From Natronosalvus caseinilyticus (GTDB taxonomy: Archaea; Halobacteriota; Halobacteria; Halobacteriales; Natrialbaceae), in the NCBI RefSeq assembly GCF_017357105.1, contig NZ_CP071596.1:806001-870000 (forward strand): DNA of 64,000 nt, read 5' to 3'. Below the pieces are notes generated by a model. That model had not been told where the DNA came from and searched no databases. It saw only the letters and a program-made list of their open reading frames with translations. Position numbers and translations under genes: made by a program. Shown here piece by piece: positions 57,851-64,000 of the stretch. Numbering within the stretch: the stretch's first letter is position 1; each line of letters opens with the position of its first letter.

Positions 57851-58003
57851 TTACTCGTCAGTGTCGTTTCGACGCCAGTTGCGTCGCTTGGGGTTTCGCT
57901 GCACGTCCATGTCGGTCTTGAGCATGACCCACGCGGGGACGCGGCTGTTCTGGTTCTCGAGTTTGGCAAGCCGCTTCTTCTTGCCCTTCGATTTTTTGCC
58001 CAT
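57851..58003 (-). CDS. rpl39e: 50S ribosomal protein L39e
   Basis: A 50-residue, very basic L39e ([20 protein letters not shown], then [20 protein letters not shown], ending NWRRNDTDE), which lines the exit tunnel of the 50S subunit. It is the first gene of the rpl39e-rpl31e-tif6 operon. It is short and easily missed. Its promoter must lie in 58004-58084. Confidence 0.96.
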   Translation of the reverse strand: MGKKSKGKKKRLAKLENQNSRVPAWVMLKTDMDVQRNPKRRNWRRNDTDE

Positions 58004-58084
58004 AGTGGACGCAGGTAACCGACGCTGGCTTAAAATCTTGTCCATCTGGCCGTCGGTGGGCCGAGTGAGCACTCCGTCGTCCCG

Positions 58085-59170
58085 CTATGCGAACTGATAC
58101 CAGTCGATGCTCGTCGCGCGGTGGCGCCGGTCGTAGGCGTCGAGCCCCTCGCCCATCACCCAGCGAACCCGCAGGTCGTCGTACGCCGTCGAGTGGGTGT
58201 AATCGAGGAAGGTGACGGGAATCACCGTCTCGCCGTCGACGTCGACGACGCTCGCGAGAATCGTGTATACGTGCTTGTGTCGCGTGTCCCTGACGTAGCC
58301 GCCGACGACTGGAACCGTCTGCTCGAGCGGGTGGACGGCCTGGAGGGCGTCGACCGAGCGGCGGGTAAGCTCGAAACAGAAGAGCCCGGTGTTCTCCCCG
58401 TCGACGATGGCCTCGTAGTCGGTTCCGGACTCGAAGTGCTGGCGGAGATCGTAGGCGCCGAAGATGACGTTGTCCTCGACCGACCCCGCGACGTAGCGCG
58501 GAATGTCGTAGCTCGAGTACTCGCGAAAGCCGTCGACGAGGCCCTCCGCGACAGCTTCGGGATCCGCTGGGTCTGCGCCGCTGAAGGCTTCGATGCGGTC
58601 CGGGTCGGCCGTCCGGTACCCACGCAGGGCGGCGACGGTATAGGGGCTGGCCTCGTGGTCGCGGACGAAGTCGAAGAACGCGGGATAGCTGTCGTAGACG
58701 AACCTGACGTCGCCGGACTCGAGCGCTCCGAGGTCGACGACGAGTTGCTCGAGAGGGCCGTCCTCGAGGTCGTACTCGCGGTCGACGGCGGCCGCGTCGG
58801 CCGGATCGTCGGCGGGGGAGACGGTGGTGAGGACGTCGCTGCCCTCGTCTTCGTCCTCTTTGCTACCGCCACCGCCACCGTTGCCGTCGCCGCCGTCGCT
58901 ACCGCTGTCGTCGTCCCTGCCATTACCACCGACGAGCGAAAACCGACCGTCGCGGTGTTCGATCCGGTAGCCGTCGACGGTCGCGACGTCGGTCCCCGAC
59001 GGACGGAGTTCCGCAGACACGAGAGGGTCGAGGTCCTGCCGAACGAGGTTCGTCCCCGTGATGCGGTCGTATCCCAGGAGGACGTTGTCGACCGCTCGGC
59101 CGCCGCCAAGGACGGCGCCGCCGCCGGCGAGGCCGGCCAGCAGCTGTCGGCGGGTCAGGTCGTGCTCCAT
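58085..59170 (-). CDS. Tat-exported protein of unknown function
   Basis: A 361-residue protein starting MEHDLTRRQLLAGLAGGGAV, a clear twin-arginine signal. A Gly/Asp/Ser-rich linker (about 80-110, with GGDGNGGGGGSKEDEDEG) separates the anchor from the main domain (about 120-361). That domain shows RFVYDSYPAFFDFVRDHEAS and GLFCFELTRRSVDALQAVHP, and ends HRATSIDWYQFA. It has no known catalytic motif. The conserved single-Cys and folding with many Tyr/Asp suggest a globular secreted domain. A neighbour on the same strand (59267) is also Tat-exported; they could work together. Confidence 0.7.
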   Translation of the reverse strand: MEHDLTRRQLLAGLAGGGAVLGGGRAVDNVLLGYDRITGTNLVRQDLDPLVSAELRPSGTDVATVDGYRIEHRDGRFSLVGGNGRDDDSGSDGGDGNGGGGGSKEDEDEGSDVLTTVSPADDPADAAAVDREYDLEDGPLEQLVVDLGALESGDVRFVYDSYPAFFDFVRDHEASPYTVAALRGYRTADPDRIEAFSGADPADPEAVAEGLVDGFREYSSYDIPRYVAGSVEDNVIFGAYDLRQHFESGTDYEAIVDGENTGLFCFELTRRSVDALQAVHPLEQTVPVVGGYVRDTRHKHVYTILASVVDVDGETVIPVTFLDYTHSTAYDDLRVRWVMGEGLDAYDRRHRATSIDWYQFA

Positions 59171-59266
59171 TCGAACGTTCGTAGGACCCGTCCGCTCAAA
59201 GGTGTTGCGTCGGTAGACGGTCGCGTGTGACGGTACGTCGAGGCGCACCCGAGCAGCGTGCCCGAG

Positions 59267-60292
59267 TCACCCGTCCTCGAGCAGGTAGTGCTCGACGTAG
59301 GTCGTGACGGCCTCGAGGGTCGCCTCGCTGACGGTCGTCGTGTACCGCCAGTTCTCGACCCCGTCGTAGCCGTCGTGGCGGTAGAACGCGTCGTGATCGT
59401 AACAGGCCGTGCCGTGGAATCGCGTCCCGCCGCCGACTCCCTCCGGGCCGGCGTAGGCAGTCGCCATCGGCGACACCTCGAGGGTGTCGTCGTCGACGCG
59501 GACGGCGGTCCCGAGGTCGTGTTCACACCGGCTGTCGATCACCGTCTCGACGACATCGCCGGTGAGAAAGGTATGAAAGGCTTCGTGGATGGCGATGTTC
59601 TTCGTCACGTCGCGGGAGTCCCACGTCTCCGTGGCGCCGAGGTTGGCGATGACCTGTGCATCCTCGTCCTCGACCGCATCGACGTGGCGATTCGGCCGCC
59701 GGGTGCCGCCGTACCCGATTGCGTAGTGAACCGGCCCCCACCAGCACAGGAGGTGGCTACACCGTCCCGTGACGGCTCCTCGTTCCTCGAGCACCTCGGC
59801 GAAGGCGTCGAGAACGCCCTGCTGGCTCGGCGCGACGGCGTCCCGCGGGGAAGAGCCGGACGCGAGCGAGAGGTCGACCTGGCCGCCGCGTTCGACGATC
59901 ACGTCGACGTCCTCGAGCCGTCCCTGCTCTGTGGCGTATGACGTCACCTGGTCGAACGCGTCCCTGATGGCCTCGAGGGCGTCCTCGTACGGCGGTGGCC
60001 AGCCGCTCGAGACGCCCTGCCAGCCGTAGCGGGCCCACCCGGTTGTCGGGAGGGCGCCGGGGTAGACGCGGAGGTGGACCGGCCCTTCGGAGACCGACGT
60101 GGTCGTCGTCTCGGTGGTCGAGGAGAGGACGGCCGCGCCGCCGAGGGCTGCCAGCACCTCTCGTCGGGTCGTGACGCCGTCGACGAACGCGCCGTCCGCC
60201 GTGTCGGCCGTTGCGTCGTCCGCTGTATCGGTTGTCGCCTCGACTGTCGTTCCGTCGCCTCCAGAACCGCGGGATCCGTCGGTCTCGGTCAT
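59267..60292 (-). CDS. Secreted zinc-metallopeptidase-like protein (HExxH), Tat signal
   Basis: A 341-residue protein. After a low-complexity Thr/Asp-rich start comes TTRREVLAALGGAAVLSS (about residues 41-58), a Tat signal displaced from the N-terminus. The mature domain has IAIHEAFHTFLTGDV, an HExxH zinc motif (HEAFH), with a downstream candidate ligand in CEHDLGTAV or CYDHDAFYRHDGY. Two or more cysteine pairs could form disulfides outside the cell. I infer an extracellular peptidase; the substrate is unknown and the exact family is not recognised. It reads toward the Tat gene at 58085. Confidence 0.7.
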   Translation of the reverse strand: MTETDGSRGSGGDGTTVEATTDTADDATADTADGAFVDGVTTRREVLAALGGAAVLSSTTETTTTSVSEGPVHLRVYPGALPTTGWARYGWQGVSSGWPPPYEDALEAIRDAFDQVTSYATEQGRLEDVDVIVERGGQVDLSLASGSSPRDAVAPSQQGVLDAFAEVLEERGAVTGRCSHLLCWWGPVHYAIGYGGTRRPNRHVDAVEDEDAQVIANLGATETWDSRDVTKNIAIHEAFHTFLTGDVVETVIDSRCEHDLGTAVRVDDDTLEVSPMATAYAGPEGVGGGTRFHGTACYDHDAFYRHDGYDGVENWRYTTTVSEATLEAVTTYVEHYLLEDG

Positions 60293-60730
60293 GGCATCGG
60301 CCGATCGGCGCCCGTTTCAATCACCGCGGTGGCGATCGCGCTCACGGCCGCGTTTGCGTTCACGACAGTCAGGCTTCGACCGACGTCGACCGTCCTCGAT
60401 CCCTCGATCATACCTGTTCTGTTACAACAGAGTCTGGTATTACTCTTCTCGCTGTATTTCGTCGATAACGTGAGTTACAGACTATCTACTGGTTGTTTGG
60501 TGACTCTACTCGAATCGGGAAATCCGCGTACGTATCACGAAACAGTCTATTTTCAATGACGGTCTTTCGAGCGATACTGACGCGGGCTTCGGACTGTCAC
60601 GAACGACGGAGAGTGAGCGGAGAGAACAGGTGGTTCGCCGACGGGAGACCGGACGTCGAAATTGACTCGAGCGAACGTCGTGGCGAACTGCGGTGAATCG
60701 GTTGCTCGGGCAAAAGCCGCGACGAACCGA
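60293..60730. other. Intergenic region without a convincing gene
   Basis: About 440 nt. A frame over 60300-60559 encodes hydrophobic stretches (VAIALTAAFAFTTVRL, VLLQQSLVLLFSLYFV), but it has no good start, so I leave it as possible remnant of a membrane protein gene. No tRNA or repeat was seen. Confidence 0.35.
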
Positions 60731-61288
60731 CTACTCGAGCGGGAAACGCTCGCGCGTCTCGTAGACGGGACCGTCGTCGGTGAGTCGACTCTCGGTGAGC
60801 CGGATCTCCTCGACGGTGGTCGTGCCGACGGTCGGCGAGCGCTCGCGAACGACCGACTGGACGCGCTCTTTCCCGCCGGCGTGGTCCATTCGCGCGATGG
60901 TAGCGTGAGGCGTGAACTCGTGGTTGTCGGCCTCGAAGCCCATCGCCGTCGTCCGATTCTCGACGGCCGCCTGGAGGCGCGTCAGTTCTTCGTGTCCGTC
61001 CTCGACGCCGAGCCAGACCACGCGGATGTACTCGAGACTCGGGAAGACACCTAGACCGGCAAAGCGAGCCTCGAACGGGTCGATCTCGGCATCGTCGACG
61101 GCGGCCTCGAGTTCTCGCTCGAGGTCGGGCACCCGGTCGGGATCGACGTCGCCGAGGAAGACGAGCGTGACGTGCGCCTGTGTCGGGTCGGTGAGCCGTA
61201 TTCCGGCGGCGCTCGAGAGCGGTTCCTGGACTGCGGCGACGGCGTCGGCGAGCGATTCCGGGAGGTCGACGCTGACGAACAGTCGCAT
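60731..61288 (-). CDS. thpR: RNA 2',3'-cyclic phosphodiesterase (ThpR/2H family)
   Basis: A 185-residue protein of the 2H phosphodiesterase family, which opens 2',3'-cyclic phosphates on RNA (older name: 2'-5' RNA ligase). The two HxT motifs are HVTL (in PTQAHVTLVFLGDVD) and HATI (in EFTPHATIARMDHAG), spaced as in the family. MRLFVSVDLPESLADAVAAV is the typical start. It stands alone on the minus strand, 110 nt from the isochorismatase-type gene. Confidence 0.93.
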   Translation of the reverse strand: MRLFVSVDLPESLADAVAAVQEPLSSAAGIRLTDPTQAHVTLVFLGDVDPDRVPDLERELEAAVDDAEIDPFEARFAGLGVFPSLEYIRVVWLGVEDGHEELTRLQAAVENRTTAMGFEADNHEFTPHATIARMDHAGGKERVQSVVRERSPTVGTTTVEEIRLTESRLTDDGPVYETRERFPLE

Positions 61289-61400
61289 ACCGGCGCTATG
61301 GGGCCTGAGGGCTTGAATGCTGGTGGCGGTCGCGGTGATCCTAAACTATATATTATATACTTTTACACTATGAATAGTATACTTTGACCCCGACGACCGA

Positions 61401-61979
61401 TCATACTCGAGCCGCGTCCACTACCGCCGCCGTCTCCGCGACCGTCGCGAACTCTCGATTGAGGTGGGCGAGCGCGAGTCGGTGGCTCGTCTCGGCGTCG
61501 TAGGTCGTCCCGTCGTAGCCCTTGCGGTCGAACGTCGCCGTGGCGTCCGCGACGACGACCGGATCGAAACCGCGGTTCTCGGCCATTCGGGTCGTCGTCG
61601 ACACGCAGTGGTCGGTGGTGAAGCCACAGAGGACGACCGTCTCTACGTCCCGTGTACGCAGGCGTTTCTCGAGGTCCGTGTCGACGAACGCGCCGTTGAC
61701 TCGCTTCTCGAGGACGGGTTCGCCGTCGCGGGGTTCACCGACGGCCTTGAACGCGTTTCCCGGCCGATCCGGTCGCAACGGCGAGTCCACCTCGCTCGAG
61801 CAGTGTTTCGCGTGGACGACCGGCCGACCGGTTTCGCGCCAGGCCGCCAGCAAGTCGGCGATTCGCGCCTCGGCGTCGGGATTGTTGCGCTCGCCCCAGG
61901 CGGGGTCGTCGAAGCCTCGCTGGACGTCGATCAAGAGCAACGTCGCGTTCGCGGGGAGCGCGGTCTCGAGTCCGTTCAT
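61401..61979 (-). CDS. Isochorismatase-family cysteine hydrolase
   Basis: A 192-residue hydrolase of the nicotinamidase/isochorismatase fold. The catalytic Asp is in [17 protein letters not shown], the Lys in [10 protein letters not shown] and the Cys in [19 protein letters not shown] (Cys in DHC). Substrates in the family are small amides such as nicotinamide, ureidoacrylate or N-carbamoyl compounds; none can be picked from the sequence. The start at 61979 ([20 protein letters not shown]) is family-like. Lone gene, with an AT-rich upstream region at 61345-61385 beyond its stop belonging to the thpR promoter. Confidence 0.85.
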   Translation of the reverse strand: MNGLETALPANATLLLIDVQRGFDDPAWGERNNPDAEARIADLLAAWRETGRPVVHAKHCSSEVDSPLRPDRPGNAFKAVGEPRDGEPVLEKRVNGAFVDTDLEKRLRTRDVETVVLCGFTTDHCVSTTTRMAENRGFDPVVVADATATFDRKGYDGTTYDAETSHRLALAHLNREFATVAETAAVVDAARV

Positions 61980-62204
61980 GCCGGTGGGTGGGGCTCGAGC
62001 GCGTTGAACGCTTCGACCGGCCGCTCGTGGCGATCTCTTGTGGTCGTTCGTTCGCTCGAGTGCTTTCCCTGTCACCAGGCCTCGATCACGACACGCGGTC
62101 TCGCTCGCAGAAGAGAGTCTCACCAGCATCTCACCTTCGGAAGGGTATGCCACGCCCTCTCACTCCCAGAAGAGGGAAATACCGGGCAACCCAACGTCCC
62201 TACG

Positions 62205-63299
62205 ATGCTGCTGGTCCTCTGCGTCGACCTCGACGACGACCTCGGTCGGAAGACCGGATTCTCGACGCCCGTCATCGGCCGCGAAGACGTCGAGGAGGCG
62301 GCCGTCGCCCTCGCGACCGCGGACCCGGAGGACTCCGACGTCAACGTCGTCTTCCAGGGGCTCCACATCTACGACGACCTCGACTCCCGCGACGAGAGCG
62401 TCGAGGTCGCCGTCGTCACCGGCCTCGAGGGATCCGACGTCAAAGCCAACCGCAAGGTCGGCGACGAAGTCGACACCGTGCTGGCCAGTCTGACGACGGG
62501 CGAGGACGTCACCGCGTTGCTCGTCACCGACGGCGCCCAGGACGAGTCGGTCGTCCCGATCATCCGCTCGCGGGTGCCCATCGACGGCGTCCGCCGGGTG
62601 GTCGTCCGCCAGGCCCAGAATCTCGAGTCGATGTACTACACGATGAAGCAGGTGCTGGCCGACCCCGAGACCCGCGGGACGGTCCTGATCCCGATCGGGA
62701 TCTTGCTCCTGGTGTACCCCCTGGCGCTCCTCGGCAGCCTGTTCAACCTGCCGGGGCTGATGCTGGGGGTAACCTCGGCGCTGCTCGGCCTGTATCTGAT
62801 CTCGCGCGGCCTCGGCCTCGGCGAGCACCTCGACGAGACCGTCGAGCGACTCCGCCTCTCGCTGTACGCCGGGCGGATGACCCTCATCGCGTACGTCGTC
62901 GCCGCCACGCTGATGGTGCTCGGGGGTGTCAGCGGCCTCGACACGATCGAGACCGTCCAGGACGAGACCGGCGGGAGCGTTCCGGTCGCGCTCGCGGCGT
63001 TCGTCTACGGCTCGATCCAGTGGATCGCCGCCGCCGGCATCACGACCAGTCTGGGCCAGATCACCGACGAGTACATCGCTGGTAGCCTCGAGTTGCGCTA
63101 CCTGAACGCCCCGTTCTACGTGATCGCGATGGCGATCGTCCTCCACGCGGTGAGCGCCTTCTTCCTCGACCGGGCCGGCATCCCGTATCTCGCGACGGCG
63201 TTGACGGGCGGGACGCTCCTGGGGATCGTGAGCACGCTCACGTTCGCCGTCGCGGAGTCGCGCCTGTCGGACGGCGCCCGTCGCGTCGAGGGTGCTTGA
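62205..63299 (+). CDS. DUF373 family membrane protein
   Basis: A 364-residue archaeal DUF373 protein. The cytoplasmic N-terminal domain (residues 1-150) starts LLVLCVDLDDDLGRKTGFST and shows VTDGAQDESVVPIIRSRVPI. About six membrane spans follow (for instance TVLIPIGILLLVYPLALLGS, LIAYVVAATLMVLGGVSGLD). Function is unknown. It begins at 62205; longer frames upstream are shadow coding of the divergent isochorismatase gene. The 225 nt before it include no gene. Confidence 0.9.
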   Translation: MLLVLCVDLDDDLGRKTGFSTPVIGREDVEEAAVALATADPEDSDVNVVFQGLHIYDDLDSRDESVEVAVVTGLEGSDVKANRKVGDEVDTVLASLTTGEDVTALLVTDGAQDESVVPIIRSRVPIDGVRRVVVRQAQNLESMYYTMKQVLADPETRGTVLIPIGILLLVYPLALLGSLFNLPGLMLGVTSALLGLYLISRGLGLGEHLDETVERLRLSLYAGRMTLIAYVVAATLMVLGGVSGLDTIETVQDETGGSVPVALAAFVYGSIQWIAAAGITTSLGQITDEYIAGSLELRYLNAPFYVIAMAIVLHAVSAFFLDRAGIPYLATALTGGTLLGIVSTLTFAVAESRLSDGARRVEGA

Positions 63300-63447
63300 G
63301 ACGAGGGCGATTACTGGTGGTGCTTGAACGAAGACGGCCGTTTCCGGCGGTCAGACGCCCGCACGATTCCGTCGACGGAAACGCATCGACGGGCCGTATT
63401 GGTGGGTAACAGAGTATTTATACATCCAGTGAGTGGCAAACGGGTAT

Positions 63448-64000
63448 ATGGGTGAACGTCCGGAAAACGACGGGACTGCGTCTTCTCCACCCGGCGCAGA
63501 CGCCTCCTTCTCGGAACTCTATCGAACGCTCGTCGACGCCGTCCCCGGTGGGGTCTGTCAACTCGATGCGGACGGTCGCCTCGTCGCCGTCGACGACGCC
63601 CTCGTCGAACTGACGGGATACGATCGCGAGGAACTGGTGGGTGCACGCCCCTCCGCGTTCCTCGCGGACGACGACGCGGAACGATTGAAGGCCGAATTTC
63701 GATCGCGGTCGACGACCGACGCTTCGACGCTCGAGTTCGAACTCGCGATCCAGACCGCCTCCGGCGACTCGATTCCCTGTGAACTCCGACTCAACGTCGT
63801 GTCGGCGGGCGGCCCGTCTCGAGGGGCGGTCTGCGTCGTTCGCGACCAGTCCGACCGGAAGCGACGAGAAGCCGAATTGGAGAGCGTCCAGGACGCGTTC
63901 GAGTCGATGGCTTCGGTCCTCGACGAGGCCGACGTCGGCGTCTTCCTCCTCGATTCGGACTTCGAGATCGTGTGGGCCGACCGGACGATCGAGCGGTTCT
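63448..64000 (+). CDS. PAS-domain sensor protein, probable histidine kinase (N-terminal part)
   Basis: About 184 residues before the window ends. A PAS domain spans about residues 25-130 (TLVDAVPGGVCQLDADGRLV, VELTGYDREELVG, a C-terminal PAC stretch DRKRREAELESV). A second PAS begins near residue 155 (LDEADVGVFLLDSDFEIVWA). Haloarchaeal genes of this kind usually continue to a HisKA/HATPase histidine kinase; the output domain lies outside the window. It has a TATA-like TATTTATACATCC at about 63415 upstream. Confidence 0.8.
   Translation, partial: MGERPENDGTASSPPGADASFSELYRTLVDAVPGGVCQLDADGRLVAVDDALVELTGYDREELVGARPSAFLADDDAERLKAEFRSRSTTDASTLEFELAIQTASGDSIPCELRLNVVSAGGPSRGAVCVVRDQSDRKRREAELESVQDAFESMASVLDEADVGVFLLDSDFEIVWADRTIERF

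Noticed and set aside
60074-60559. 161-residue frame with hydrophobic stretches
   Set aside because: Its first half overlaps the peptidase gene on the other strand and the hydrophobic part has no own start codon nearby.

Overview
The window is chromosomal DNA from a haloarchaeon, most like a member of the Natrialbaceae. The evidence is a high G+C content with CTCGAG everywhere, very acidic proteins, leaderless or AT-box promoters, Tat signals, and archaeal information-processing genes (NMD3, MCM, aIF6, L31e, L39e, prefoldin, FtsY, TFB). The genus is inference.

Layout. 1-7.9 kb: the start of a MutS-type ATPase gene, PspAB, a RidA/Nudix-like/methyltransferase operon, HtpX, an intergenic region with ORB-like repeats (possible replication origin), then NMD3 and a Taw2-type wyosine enzyme. 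8-14.9 kb: a 1907-residue secreted protein with calcium-type repeats and a C-terminal PD-(D/E)XK nuclease domain, overlapped by 4 nt by a 395-residue partner gene. This looks like a polymorphic toxin and its immunity protein. 15-26.6 kb: mostly housekeeping genes (a 28-residue membrane peptide, an Fe-S helicase, HAD, UPF0200/0201, an ABC exporter, NAD-dependent ligase). It also holds an old-yellow-enzyme gene broken by an in-frame TAG and a tRNA-like fold next to it.

26.9-45.8 kb is a catabolic island. Its anchor is a very recognisable ectoine hydrolase (EutD/DoeA) at 44.6-45.8 kb. Around it lie two class III aminotransferases, RidA, two closely related M20 amidohydrolases, a BCCT transporter, a threonine-dehydratase-like PLP enzyme, a D-2-hydroxyacid dehydrogenase and a large FAD/Fe-S oxidoreductase. 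Together these could import ectoine or hydroxyectoine, open the ring, deacetylate and transaminate it. No standard DoeB deacetylase is present, so an M20 enzyme may replace it. Palindromes of the TGTAY/RTACA type lie at some promoters.

42.0-44.3 kb, inside the island, holds a HTH/PemK-like toxin-antitoxin pair. The toxin gene is split by an IS200/IS605-type tnpB element, and that tnpB is itself split by a 218-bp MITE. At 46.9-49.3 kb a second tnpB element, intact, splits a TFB gene. Both elements sit directly after TTTAC.

49.4-64 kb: MCM with a 472-residue intein in its Walker A motif, small membrane and redox proteins, the FtsY-PfdA and aIF6-L31e-L39e clusters, two Tat-exported proteins, an RNA ligase-like phosphodiesterase, an isochorismatase-family hydrolase, a DUF373 membrane protein and the start of a PAS sensor gene cut by the window edge.
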